From positions 1-64,000 of the forward strand of contig CALKXV010000021.1 in assembly GCA_938005545.1 (NCBI GenBank): a stretch of 64,000 nucleotides of DNA, read 5' to 3'. Positions 52,019-60,499 of the stretch are shown here, piece after piece. Position 1 is the stretch's first letter; every line of letters begins with the position of its first letter. Both the position numbers and the translations under genes were made by a program. The stretch comes from an uncultured Paracoccaceae bacterium. GTDB lineage: Bacteria; Pseudomonadota; Alphaproteobacteria; Rhodobacterales; Rhodobacteraceae. The notes beneath the pieces were generated by a model. The model did no database searches. It was not told where the DNA came from and saw only the letters and a list, made by a program, of their open reading frames with translations.

Positions 52019-53287
52019 TTATCCGGCGGTGCGTCCTTGGGATTTGTTCTCTAACGCCAACCAGATAAGCGCACCACCTGCCAGCAGCAAGAACGGGATC
52101 ATCGCATAGTTTACAGCGCTCCAACCTTCGACGGCGGACCCACCGGTACAGTTCATCAATCCACCTGAAGACAGTGAAGCAAGTGTCACACAACCAAAGA
52201 CAATCATGTCGTTCATGCCCTGAACGCGCCCGCGTTCTTCGGGGTTATGCGCGCTGGCCAGCATGGTTGTTGCGCCGATGAACCCGAAATTCCAGCCCAA
52301 CCCAAGAAGAATCAACGCGCCGAAAAAGTTGGTTAACTCGGTTCCTGCCAAAGCCACGCCACCGGCTGCCGCCAGAATGACAAGTCCGGTGCCAACGATC
52401 CGTTCAACACCAAAGCGGTTGATCAGGTGACCGGTGAAAAACGACGGCGCAAACATCGCCAAAACATGCGCAGACACGATGTCAGCGGCGTGATCTTTGG
52501 TGAACCCGCAGCCCACAACCGCCAAGGGCGTCGATGTCATCACAAGGTTCATCAGGGCGTAAGACACCATGGCGCAAATGATCGCGACGAGAATTCGGGG
52601 CGACTTCAATAGCTCCAACCTGCTGCGGCCTGCGTTGATGGCTGCTTTGATGGCGGGTTTCGGAATGTCGAGGAACAAGAACAACAATGCGCCGCTAAGG
52701 TTGATCGCGATGATCGCGATATAGGTGCCAAGAAAGGTCACCACCATCCAGTCGGCTGAAAGCTTAACCAGTTGGGGGCCAAAAATCGCGCTCACCAATC
52801 CGGCTGCCATGACATAGCTGATCGCCTTTGGGCGAAAGGACTCTTCGACCGTATCTGTGGCCGCGAACCGCAAAAAGCCTTGGGATGAGAAATACACACC
52901 CGAAAGCAGCGACCCGATCAAAAAGATCGTAAAGCTTGATGCTGCAAGGCCCCAGGCCGCAATCGCGGCCCCGACGGCACCGCCCAGGGCTCCAAGCATA
53001 AACCCAAGTTGTCGCCCGTATTTCTGCATGAAGGTCGACAAGGGGGTGGCCGTCAGCATTGAACCCAAAACGATCAGTGAAATCGGCAGCGTTGCTAGGC
53101 AAACGTTAGGCGCCAAGGATTGGCCCGCCAAGCCCGCGACCGTAAACATCATCGGCATTTGCGCACCCAGAAAGGCCTGCGCGATCACCAGAACGGTAAT
53201 ATTGCGGTGCTGGTTCTTGAAAGGTTCGGCAACGGACATAGACTTCGGGTATCCTGATGTTCTGATCTTCACAAGACGGGATCGCAT
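52019..53287 (-). CDS. MFS transporter
   Basis: A 422-residue twelve-helix major facilitator protein. Motif A-like PLSTFMQKYGRQLGFMLGALGG and a second-half counterpart FTGHLINRFGVERIVGTGL are visible; GFIGATTMLASAHNPEERGRVQG follows. It resembles uncharacterised YfcJ/arabinose-efflux-type carriers of alphaproteobacteria. The start at 53287 follows AAGGGAAAG; a shorter start at 53239 is possible. The gene is divergent from the alkA-like gene. Substrate unknown. Confidence 0.85.
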   Translation of the reverse strand: MRSRLVKIRTSGYPKSMSVAEPFKNQHRNITVLVIAQAFLGAQMPMMFTVAGLAGQSLAPNVCLATLPISLIVLGSMLTATPLSTFMQKYGRQLGFMLGALGGAVGAAIAAWGLAASSFTIFLIGSLLSGVYFSSQGFLRFAATDTVEESFRPKAISYVMAAGLVSAIFGPQLVKLSADWMVVTFLGTYIAIIAINLSGALLFLFLDIPKPAIKAAINAGRSRLELLKSPRILVAIICAMVSYALMNLVMTSTPLAVVGCGFTKDHAADIVSAHVLAMFAPSFFTGHLINRFGVERIVGTGLVILAAAGGVALAGTELTNFFGALILLGLGWNFGFIGATTMLASAHNPEERGRVQGMNDMIVFGCVTLASLSSGGLMNCTGGSAVEGWSAVNYAMIPFLLLAGGALIWLALENKSQGRTAG

Positions 53288-53358
53288 GGGCTTTCCCTTT
53301 CTTACGGCACGGCGTACCGTCTGGCCGATCCTTTTCAAACTAGCAGGCGCTTCTTCCC

Positions 53359-54006
53359 GTGACCGATCCCAAAGACCACATCGGTCGCATCATAAAAACG
53401 GACGCCTGTGTGAAAGAAGGCGCCGTCTTTTTGTCCAGTCTCGACCCTCGGTTCAACGACGCGCTGAAGCTGACCGGTCCCCTGCCGCTTCGTCTGCGAA
53501 AAGACGGGTTCGCCGCTTTACTGGACGCGATTGTCAGCCAGCAAGTGTCTGTCGCGGCCGCCGATGCAATTTGGGGGCGGCTGAAAACCGCAGGTCTGAC
53601 GGGACCACGCAAAATCAAGGCCGCAAGCGACGAAGACCTTCGGGCCTGTGGTTTGTCACGGCAGAAAATCCGCTATGCCCGCGAGTTGGCGGCGTCTGGC
53701 ATTCGGTTTTCGGACTTACGGGAACGTGCAACCGACGACGTGATCGACCAGCTTATTGTGGTTCCGGGCATTGGGCGCTGGACAGCCGAAATCTATGCCA
53801 TGTTTTCACTTGGGCGCGCAGATGTGTTTGCGCCCGGCGATTTGGCCTTGCAGGAAGGCGCGCGGATTTTGTTCGATCTTGATGCTCGACCCACAGAAAA
53901 AGAACTGCGCGTGATGTCCGAAGACTGGGCCCCCTGGCGGAGCGTTGCAGCCCGGCTTTTGTGGGCCTACTACCATGTGGCAAAAGACCGGGAAGGCATC
54001 AGATGA
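53359..54006 (+). CDS. DNA-3-methyladenine glycosylase II (AlkA-like)
   Basis: A 215-residue HhH-GPD DNA glycosylase that removes alkylated bases. The sequence has AIVSQQVSVAAADAIWGRL, KIRYARELAASG, the helix-hairpin-helix VVPGIGRWTAEIYAMFSLG and the catalytic aspartate in FAPGDLALQEG. It lacks the N-terminal AlkA domain and the Fe-S cluster of MutY/Nth, like the short alphaproteobacterial and yeast Mag1 forms. The start is GTG at 53359. It overlaps the esterase gene by 4 nt. Confidence 0.92.
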   Translation: MTDPKDHIGRIIKTDACVKEGAVFLSSLDPRFNDALKLTGPLPLRLRKDGFAALLDAIVSQQVSVAAADAIWGRLKTAGLTGPRKIKAASDEDLRACGLSRQKIRYARELAASGIRFSDLRERATDDVIDQLIVVPGIGRWTAEIYAMFSLGRADVFAPGDLALQEGARILFDLDARPTEKELRVMSEDWAPWRSVAARLLWAYYHVAKDREGIR

Positions 54007-54665
54007 GTGACTTGAACTTCAAACGCAAAGCCAGCACCTCGGGCCAGGACAGCTCGGTCGTTCTGTTCCTGCACGGATATGGTGCCGATGGCGCTGATCT
54101 GTTGGGACTATCCGAACCATTGGCACCGCATTTGCCCGACACCGTCTTTGTCGCCGTGGATGCGCCCACCCGTTCCATGGCAAATCCCTCAGGATTTCAA
54201 TGGTTTCCGATCCCATGGATCGACGGATCAAGCGAAGTCGCCGCGGCCGAAGGTATGCGTCAATCGGCCAAACTGCTGGACGATTTCATCGATAAGGTGC
54301 TGGCCGACGAAGGCCTGGCCCCGGATCGGTTGGTATTATTCGGGTTTTCCCAAGGCTCGATGATGAGCCTTCATGTTGCGCCGCGACGGCAAGATCAGAT
54401 AGCCGGTATCGTCGCGTTTTCCGGGCGATTGATGTTTCCCGAAGCCCTGGGAACCGAGGTTTTGAGCCAACCACCGATCTTGTTGGTCCATGGCGACGCC
54501 GATGATGTGGTGCCTTTTGCCGAAATGGACGTTGCATCCTCGGCACTTCAGGCGGCGGGCTTTGACGTTTTCGGGCACGTCATGGAAGGAACGGCGCATG
54601 GTATTGCACCGGATGGTTTATCGGTTGCCTTGTCGTTCATCCATCAACAATTGGTGAGTGAATAG
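54003..54665 (+). CDS. Phospholipase/carboxylesterase family protein
   Basis: A 220-residue alpha/beta hydrolase of the acyl-protein-thioesterase/carboxylesterase group. The oxyanion strand is VVLFLHGYGADGADLLGL, the nucleophile is in LFGFSQGSMMSL, the acid in LVHGDADDVVPF and the histidine in EGTAHGIAPDG. Length is typical. The ATG overlaps the glycosylase stop (ATGA), so the pair is co-translated. Cytoplasmic; substrate unknown. Confidence 0.92.
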   Translation: MSDLNFKRKASTSGQDSSVVLFLHGYGADGADLLGLSEPLAPHLPDTVFVAVDAPTRSMANPSGFQWFPIPWIDGSSEVAAAEGMRQSAKLLDDFIDKVLADEGLAPDRLVLFGFSQGSMMSLHVAPRRQDQIAGIVAFSGRLMFPEALGTEVLSQPPILLVHGDADDVVPFAEMDVASSALQAAGFDVFGHVMEGTAHGIAPDGLSVALSFIHQQLVSE

Positions 54666-54686
54666 GTTCATTATAGATGTCCTCGC

Positions 54687-54706
54687 ACCCCCACAATGAT
54701 GGGGGT
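54687..54706 (+). terminator. Hairpin after the esterase gene
   Basis: A 7-bp ACCCCCA/TGGGGGT stem (54687-54693 with 54700-54706) with a 6-nt loop, 21 nt after the esterase stop. No T-run follows, so it is a weak terminator. Confidence 0.45.
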
Positions 54707-54804
54707 TGTCAGCCCGTCGCCGCGATATATAGTCGCCCTCAAGTGGTCGTGACATATGACCCGTCGCGGCCCGCGCGAAGATTGAGGCGAGGGACGATAT
54801 CGGT

Positions 54805-55389
54805 ATGGCCGGAAGTTTCAGAACGAGTTTTGTAAGAGAGCCAAACAGCCTGCGACACAACCCGGCATTGGTTTTGAATGCAGACTATCGTCCGTTAAGT
54901 TATTACCCACTGTCACTTTGGACGTGGCAGGACGCGATCAAGGCGGCTTGGCTGGATCGGGTGCAGATCATCGCGGAATACGATGAAGTCGTGCACAGCC
55001 CGTCCACCGAAATCCGCATACCTTCGGTCGTTGTTTTGAAGGATTATGTTCAGCCCCAAAAGAAAGTGGCGTTTACACGGTTCAATCTATTTCTTCGAGA
55101 CGAGTTTAAGTGTCAGTACTGCGGTGCGCGTGGCGATTTGACCTTTGATCACGTCATCCCCCGCGCGCGCGGCGGCGTGACGAGTTGGGAGAATGTTGTT
55201 GCGGCTTGTTCGCGATGCAATCTTCGAAAAGGTGCCAAATCTTTGTCGCAAGCCGGATTGTCACTGCGCAAAGCGCCGCGTCAACCGGTCGCTGAAGAAC
55301 TTCGAAATCAAGGTCGAAAGTTTCCGCCAAATCATCTGCACGAAACCTGGTTGGATTTCCTATATTGGGACGCCGAACTACAGGCCTAA
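54805..55389 (+). CDS. HNH endonuclease
   Basis: A 194-residue HNH nuclease of the type found as a lone conserved gene in many alphaproteobacteria. The N-terminus (NPALVLNADYRPLSYYPLS) is family-typical; the nuclease core has CQYCGARGDLTFDHVIPRARGG split between the zinc knuckle and the HNH histidine, and a second cysteine pair CSRCNLRKGAK. It is not linked to a restriction methylase or phage genes here. GAGGGA precedes the ATG. It overlaps the chemotaxis cluster's last gene by 4 nt tail to tail. Confidence 0.9.
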   Translation: MAGSFRTSFVREPNSLRHNPALVLNADYRPLSYYPLSLWTWQDAIKAAWLDRVQIIAEYDEVVHSPSTEIRIPSVVVLKDYVQPQKKVAFTRFNLFLRDEFKCQYCGARGDLTFDHVIPRARGGVTSWENVVAACSRCNLRKGAKSLSQAGLSLRKAPRQPVAEELRNQGRKFPPNHLHETWLDFLYWDAELQA

Positions 55390-55781
55390 AACAGATCCAT
55401 GTCGCCCGCGGTTTCATTGCCTTCTCCAAAGACGCCGATTTCTGTCCCCGAAAGCGGCCCTTTCAACAAAGCATCCTGAAGGCTCCGCAGTGTAAGAGAC
55501 CCGGTAAGGCTTTGTTCACTAACATCACCCGATCTTAGGCTTTTTGCGAGCAGTGGTAGAAACCGGGCCAGATCCGCATGGGTTTGCGTCACCAAGTCAA
55601 TATGTTGCAAGTCCGACATGTTCATGCCTGACGAGGTCGGTTTTGACGTGATATCTGATACGGCATCCTGAACGGCAATGTCACGTGCATGGAAATCGGT
55701 CATCATTTGGCCAATCGCACCAATTATCCTCGCGACGAATTCCGCGTCTTTAGAGCCATGATGAACAAACGGTTTATTCAC
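55386..55781 (-). CDS. Last gene of the che operon; possible CheZ-like phosphatase
   Basis: A 131-residue, mostly helical protein without a recognised family. Two features fit a CheY phosphatase. IDLVTQ holds D62-x-x-x-Q66, the spacing of the catalytic D143/Q147 pair in E. coli CheZ (DLTGQ), in a helix that continues ADLARFLPLLAKSL. The last residues GDMDLF recall the acidic/hydrophobic C-terminal peptide by which CheZ binds CheY. It is about 80 residues shorter than CheZ. It starts with GTG right after the cheY stop codon, so it is the seventh gene of the operon. The CheZ assignment is a hypothesis. Confidence 0.55.
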   Translation of the reverse strand: MNKPFVHHGSKDAEFVARIIGAIGQMMTDFHARDIAVQDAVSDITSKPTSSGMNMSDLQHIDLVTQTHADLARFLPLLAKSLRSGDVSEQSLTGSLTLRSLQDALLKGPLSGTEIGVFGEGNETAGDMDLF

Positions 55782-56168
55782 TTACAGACGCCCAACGATT
55801 GCCTCGATGGCACCTTTTAACTGATCGTTTTGGAAGGGCTTGGCGAGGTAGTTGTTCATTCCGAGCTGTTTGCCTTTATTGATAATTGCAGGATCCGCCT
55901 TCCCGGTTATAAGTAGAAACCCGGTTTTCTGCGTTTGCGGTGCGCTGCGAAGATAGTGCAGCAAGTGAAGCCCATCCATCTCAGGCATATTATAATCCGA
56001 AATGACCAAGTGGACGGGTGCTTTCGCCATACCTGCCAATGCCGCTTTTCCATCGGATGCTGTGGCAACGTTCCGGATACCGAAAGAATCCAGAGCTTGG
56101 GTAATTAGACCGCGGCTTGTTGACATGTCGTCAACAACCATCACCCTAAGTTGGTCTCGTAATGACAT
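55782..56168 (-). CDS. cheY: CheY-type response regulator (second copy)
   Basis: A 128-residue single-domain response regulator. The phosphorylation site is D58 (VISDYNMPEMDG), the acidic pair is D13/D14 (VVDD), and T88 (LITGKAD) and K110 (LAKPF) complete the active site. It is expected to carry the CheA signal to the flagellar motor or act as a phosphate sink. It is the second receiver of this operon, differing from the first copy (59761-60126) over much of its length. It lies 24 nt after cheR. Confidence 0.93.
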   Translation of the reverse strand: MSLRDQLRVMVVDDMSTSRGLITQALDSFGIRNVATASDGKAALAGMAKAPVHLVISDYNMPEMDGLHLLHYLRSAPQTQKTGFLLITGKADPAIINKGKQLGMNNYLAKPFQNDQLKGAIEAIVGRL

Positions 56169-56192
56169 TAGATTGTTCCCCGTCTCTATTTC

Positions 56193-57035
56193 TCATGTTC
56201 GTTGATAGATTGTGACGCCTGAAGTTTTAAAACCAGCCGCCTCGGTGTCTTGGATCCGTTCGGAATGCCCGAGGAAAAGAAAGCCATCTGGCTTCAATTG
56301 ATTTTTGAAACGCGGCCAAAGGGCCGTCTGATGCGCTTCATCGAAGTATATGACAACATTCCGACAAAAAATGGCGTCAAAGGCGTTTTGCATGGGCCAG
56401 GTTCCATGAAGATTTAGCTCGCGAAACCTAATTATTTTTTTCAGCTCATCTTTGGCCTGAAATCGATCTTTGGATGTTCCGACAGGCGTAAAAAACCGAT
56501 CAACATCCGCTTTTGAGACCGGGCTCAACTCTTGCGCGGAGTACTCGCCTAACTTTGCCTTTGAAAGTATCTGCGGATCAATATCTGAAGCGAGGATTAA
56601 CAAGTCCTTTTCGGAACTGTTTGGAAAGGCCTTCAGGAGCTCCATAGCTATGGAGTAGGGTTCTTGCCCGCTTGAACAGCCAGCTGACCACAGTCTTGCG
56701 CAATCACCGCGTTCAAGTCGCTCGCGAATATGTGAGATCACCGTTGCATTTAGAAATTCAAAGTGATGGTTCTCGCGGTAGAAACTTGAAACATTGGTGG
56801 TCAGAACAGAGATTAGCTCTTTGAGTTCCGCAGCATCCTGTTCGACAATACTGATATACTCTTTACAGCTCTGGACATTCAGTGCCCTGAACCGACGCGC
56901 AATTCGGGATTGCACAAGAGATTTTTTGGAACGCGGGATCGATAATCCGGCTTCATTGGCGGCAATCGCCGCAAGCGTATCGAATTCGGCCTCCGAAATG
57001 TCAGCAGTCGTTGAGGAGGGAGGCATGGCGTTCAT
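56193..57035 (-). CDS. cheR: Chemotaxis protein methyltransferase CheR
   Basis: A 280-residue CheR, which methylates glutamates of chemoreceptors using S-adenosylmethionine. The N-terminal helical domain ends with LTTNVSSFYRENHHFEFL, the SAM-binding strand is LWSAGCSSGQEPYSIAMELL, and IRFRELNLHG and FDAIFCRNVVIYFDEAHQ are family-typical. No C-terminal NWETF-type receptor-binding extension. It overlaps cheW by 4 nt. The counterpart esterase gene cheB is absent from the operon. Confidence 0.96.
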   Translation of the reverse strand: MNAMPPSSTTADISEAEFDTLAAIAANEAGLSIPRSKKSLVQSRIARRFRALNVQSCKEYISIVEQDAAELKELISVLTTNVSSFYRENHHFEFLNATVISHIRERLERGDCARLWSAGCSSGQEPYSIAMELLKAFPNSSEKDLLILASDIDPQILSKAKLGEYSAQELSPVSKADVDRFFTPVGTSKDRFQAKDELKKIIRFRELNLHGTWPMQNAFDAIFCRNVVIYFDEAHQTALWPRFKNQLKPDGFLFLGHSERIQDTEAAGFKTSGVTIYQRT

Positions 57036-57508
57036 GCTGCAATCTCTTCATTTGACGGTAGCACGGCGGCAAGATCTAGAATTCGAACCATTCGATCGTC
57101 CAGAATGGTTAGGGCGCGAACAAAACGGGACTTGGATGTCATATCGGGGGGCGGTTGGAGCTGATCGTCAGAGAATGCAAGAATGTCTGAAACTGCATCC
57201 ACCCGTAACCCCATGACACGCGTGCCCACATCGACAACAATAATAACGTTTCGTTCCTCGGGTTCTGATGCGTCGAGGCCCAGGCGTAAGGCGAGGTCAA
57301 CGACCGGCAAAACCGTGCCCCTCAAGTTGATCACACCTCTTACGAAATGGGGGGCATGTGGCAACGACGTCGTGCGTGTCCAGCCACGTATTTCACGGAC
57401 CGACATGATTTCGACGGAATATTCGCTGTCGCCAATCCGGAACGAAAGGTATTCAGTCTGTGTGGACGAGGCAGAGTCACTTGTTTGTGCGTCTTTCAAT
57501 TCACTCAT
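57032..57508 (-). CDS. cheW: Chemotaxis coupling protein CheW
   Basis: A 158-residue CheW adaptor that links receptors to CheA. After a short polar N-terminus it shows EYLSFRIGDSEYSVEIMSVREI, HFVRGVINLRGTVLPVVDLALRLG split by a turn, and VVDVGTRVMGLRVDAVSDIL. It is located between cheA (1 nt upstream) and cheR (4-nt overlap). Confidence 0.96.
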   Translation of the reverse strand: MSELKDAQTSDSASSTQTEYLSFRIGDSEYSVEIMSVREIRGWTRTTSLPHAPHFVRGVINLRGTVLPVVDLALRLGLDASEPEERNVIIVVDVGTRVMGLRVDAVSDILAFSDDQLQPPPDMTSKSRFVRALTILDDRMVRILDLAAVLPSNEEIAA

Positions 57509-57509
57509 G

Positions 57510-59750
57510 CTAGGAAGCCTTTTTCTGCGTAATTACAAGATCGTCGCCGGTTGCGTTCTGCACGAGATCGTTTGGATCCAAAATCAGGGCAATTTGTCCA
57601 TCACCCAGGATTGTTGCCGCCGCAACGCCCGGGACCCGGCCATAGCTTTCCTGCATACCCTTGATGACGACCTGGCGCTGGTCCTCAATCGTGTCGACAA
57701 GAAGGGCCACTAAGACGCCTTCCTCGGGGGAGATGAGGAGCGCAATTGTGCCGTCTTGCATTGGTGCTTCTTCGCGGTAACCAAGCTCGACACCAAGATC
57801 TAGAACAGGTACAAATTGTTCCCGAACGCAAAGAACGGATTGTCCACCTGCAACTGGTTTGAGGTCGTCGACCGACAGCGAGAGAGTTTCGACGATCGCG
57901 TTGAGCGGGATAACAAGCGTTTCTTGTGCCACCGTGATGACCATGCCATCCAGAACGGCAAGGGTGAGCGGCAATGAAATTGCAAATGTCGTGCCGGCGC
58001 CTGGCGTGGATTCGATTGTGACACGACCGCCGAGAGAGGTGATTTGTGTCTTGACCACATCCATGCCGACGCCGCGCCCGGACAGGTTCGAGACTTCGGT
58101 GGCTGTTGAGAAACCGGGCAAGAATAGAAGTTGATCTATTTCTGAATCGCTGAGAATGGCCTCGTCAGGAATGAGGCCTTTTTCCATAGCCTTTGATTTT
58201 ACTTTTTCGCGGTTAATCCCCGCACCGTCATCTGAGACTTCAATCAGGACGCGCCCGGATTTATGGGCTGCGCGTAGTTTGATTTCGCCTTGCTTTGACT
58301 TCCCTTGTGCGATCCGTGTTTCTGCATCTTCAAGACCGTGATCGACGGCATTTCGGATCATATGTGTTAGTGGATCGGCCAGTCTTTCAATAGCGGTTTT
58401 GTCGATTTCAGTGTTTTCGCCGTCGGTGACCAGTTTGACGGTCTTGTCTACCGCAGCGGAGGATTCCCGGACGATCCGGGACATGCGTTGGAACAAAGAT
58501 TTCACAGGCTGAGCCCGGATCATCATCACGCTTTCCTGGATGTTTCGCGTGAGTTGCATGAACTCATCCAATCCAGCCGACACCGGTGAATTGGGGGGGA
58601 TGTTTTCTTCGGCGATAGACTGAGACAGCATCGCCTGGTTGATTACCAATTCCCCGACAAGATTGACCAATCGCTCAATGCGTTCGAGATCGACCCGGAC
58701 TGTTGGTGATGTTTTTGGTGGTGTGGTTGCCGCTTTTTCCGGGGCTTTTGCGGCTGCGGGTTTCGGTATTGGAGCGGGTTCTTCAGGTTTTGACGCGGGC
58801 GCGGGTGCGGCGGCAGGCGCGTCCGGTGTGTTTGAACTTTGCGCTTCGGCGGGTGCCGGTGCGGAACTCTCAGCAGCCTCTACCGGGACTTCTGTCGATA
58901 CGTCCTTTGTCAAAGCAGCAGCGCTACCGGGAATTGCAACGACATTGAGCTTGCATAAGCCTTCTGCGAACTCGAAAATCTCGTGGACCGCTGTGGGCGG
59001 CATGTCGGTTTCGACGACAATGTTCCATGACAATCGGCTGCCTAAAGTATTGAGGTCGTCGATTGACTTAGGTGGATCGAGAGTGAGTTTTGTTTCGCAA
59101 CGGCCAAGATCTGCCAAGGCTTTGATCAGGAAAAGAGGTTCATTGCCGCTTTCATAAAGCTCGCCTTCGGCGCGGAATTCGACGGCCAACCTGGCTTTGT
59201 CGCTGGGGCCAAGTTCTGGCGCTTCTGTTTCATCGCTGTCATCCAAGGATGGCAGGTCCAAAGGCGGCAGATCCATTGGGAGGGCGTCGCTGCCCGGCCC
59301 AAGTTCGCCCAGATCAAGAACCATAGGCTGGAATTCAATTTCTTCGACTTCGCCTTCGTCTTCTGACGGGACGTAACCGGAAAGTTCGGCGATGAGCCCT
59401 GTGGATGTGGCTGCATCTACGTCTTCACCGTCACGCGAACAACGAATGAGGTCGGACAACATATCACTGCATCGCAGGAATAATTCGTTCAAGGGCGTGT
59501 CGATTGACAGCGTGCCGGACCGGCAAGCGTCCATCACCGTTTCAAACTGGTGGGCGAAATCAACCAGGGCGTCCAGCCCGAATGCACCGGCCCCGCCTTT
59601 GATTGAGTGTACAGCGCGAAACGCCACGTTGATGGTTTCTATGTCGCTTTCACCATCTGCCAACAGTTGGAGCGCATCCACAAGGGATTCATGGAGTTCT
59701 TCACATTCGATGAAGAACGACGCCATAATTTCCTGCATTGGATCTGACAA
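57510..59750 (-). CDS. cheA: Chemotaxis histidine kinase CheA
   Basis: A 746-residue CheA. The HPt domain has H48 in AFRAVHSIKGGAGAFG. A long middle region follows, with an Ala/Pro-rich linker (about residues 310-370), the dimerisation helices (RIERLVNLVGELVINQAMLSQ), the ATPase domain (LTHMIRNAVDHGLEDAETRI, SDDGAGINREKV, GRGVGMDVVKTQITSLGG split over boxes) and the C-terminal CheW-like domain. The start is taken as TTG at 59750 because AGGAGA lies 6 nt upstream and the product then begins with the usual MSDPM; the longer frame to 59807 runs into cheY. Confidence 0.95.
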   Translation of the reverse strand: MSDPMQEIMASFFIECEELHESLVDALQLLADGESDIETINVAFRAVHSIKGGAGAFGLDALVDFAHQFETVMDACRSGTLSIDTPLNELFLRCSDMLSDLIRCSRDGEDVDAATSTGLIAELSGYVPSEDEGEVEEIEFQPMVLDLGELGPGSDALPMDLPPLDLPSLDDSDETEAPELGPSDKARLAVEFRAEGELYESGNEPLFLIKALADLGRCETKLTLDPPKSIDDLNTLGSRLSWNIVVETDMPPTAVHEIFEFAEGLCKLNVVAIPGSAAALTKDVSTEVPVEAAESSAPAPAEAQSSNTPDAPAAAPAPASKPEEPAPIPKPAAAKAPEKAATTPPKTSPTVRVDLERIERLVNLVGELVINQAMLSQSIAEENIPPNSPVSAGLDEFMQLTRNIQESVMMIRAQPVKSLFQRMSRIVRESSAAVDKTVKLVTDGENTEIDKTAIERLADPLTHMIRNAVDHGLEDAETRIAQGKSKQGEIKLRAAHKSGRVLIEVSDDGAGINREKVKSKAMEKGLIPDEAILSDSEIDQLLFLPGFSTATEVSNLSGRGVGMDVVKTQITSLGGRVTIESTPGAGTTFAISLPLTLAVLDGMVITVAQETLVIPLNAIVETLSLSVDDLKPVAGGQSVLCVREQFVPVLDLGVELGYREEAPMQDGTIALLISPEEGVLVALLVDTIEDQRQVVIKGMQESYGRVPGVAAATILGDGQIALILDPNDLVQNATGDDLVITQKKAS

Positions 59751-59760
59751 AGTGCGTCTC

Positions 59761-60126
59761 CTATCCGGCGACCATTTTGAGCGCACGGACAAGTTTGTCT
59801 TGCGCAAATGGCTTTACGATCCAACCTGTCGCACCGGCGGTTCTGGCTTTCGTTTTCAGTTCAGCCGAACTTTCTGTGGTCAGAACTAAAATGGGTGTGG
59901 TGCGGGTATCTTCGCGCAGCCGAACCGCATCGATAAACCCAAACCCATCCAGGCGTGGCATATTGATATCCGTAATAATCACGTCAGGGTCGATGTCATC
60001 GAGCACTTCAAGCCCGTGTTCACCGTCATCGGCCAGATGCACGTCAAACCCTTCGGTCCTGAGCGCCAGATTGATCATGTCACGCATGGTTCGGCTGTCG
60101 TCGACAGCGAGTACCGAAAGGCTCAT
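59761..60126 (-). CDS. cheY: CheY-type response regulator (first copy)
   Basis: A 121-residue receiver domain. Active-site residues are D9/D10 (AVDDS), D53 (IITDINMPRLDG), T83 (VLTTESS) and K105 (IVKPF). Its closeness to CheA (10 nt) and the RTMRDMINLAL helix match alphaproteobacterial CheY proteins that act at the motor. Its ATG overlaps the STAS gene stop by 4 nt. Confidence 0.95.
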   Translation of the reverse strand: MSLSVLAVDDSRTMRDMINLALRTEGFDVHLADDGEHGLEVLDDIDPDVIITDINMPRLDGFGFIDAVRLREDTRTTPILVLTTESSAELKTKARTAGATGWIVKPFAQDKLVRALKMVAG

Positions 60127-60398
60127 GCCGGTCTCCCTTGGAAATCTTCAGCGGTTAGTCCGAAACGGCCGAGGTCGTCGAGCATTTGTTCAGACGGGTT
60201 TTCAATCGTCACATCGTGGCCAGCGGCCCCCCAAAGATGACGCACCGACATCAAGAGTTCGAGGCACATTCCCCCGATCTGTTGGACGCCCGAGCCATCA
60301 AGCGTAATGTCGTCGCCTTGCTCGGCCAATAAGATTGTCCGCAATTTATCGACTGCGGCAGAATCCAGCTTTGTTTCTAGGGCAACCTGCTTTGTCAT
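60123..60398 (-). CDS. STAS-domain protein heading the chemotaxis operon
   Basis: A 91-residue STAS (anti-sigma-factor-antagonist-like) domain: ALETKLDSAAVDKLRTILLA, then ITLDGSGVQQIGGMCLELLM, where the S in GSGV is the position phosphorylated in SpoIIAA-type proteins, and IENPSEQMLDDLGRFGL. It overlaps cheY by 4 nt and is presumably the first gene of the operon. STAS proteins at the head of che clusters recur in Roseobacters; their role there is not defined. Confidence 0.88.
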   Translation of the reverse strand: MTKQVALETKLDSAAVDKLRTILLAEQGDDITLDGSGVQQIGGMCLELLMSVRHLWGAAGHDVTIENPSEQMLDDLGRFGLTAEDFQGRPA

Positions 60399-60499
60399 CC
60401 CTACACCTCAAAAAATTGCGTCGTGTCAAAGAAACGATCTTCAACAGAGCCGGTGCTAGACGTGGCGTGTTAAAATGCAGTTACCCGAAATGCGAGAAT

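Noticed and set aside
52857-53882. A 341-codon plus-strand frame spanning the MFS gene start and the AlkA-like gene
   Set aside because: Antisense to one recognised gene and out of frame with another.
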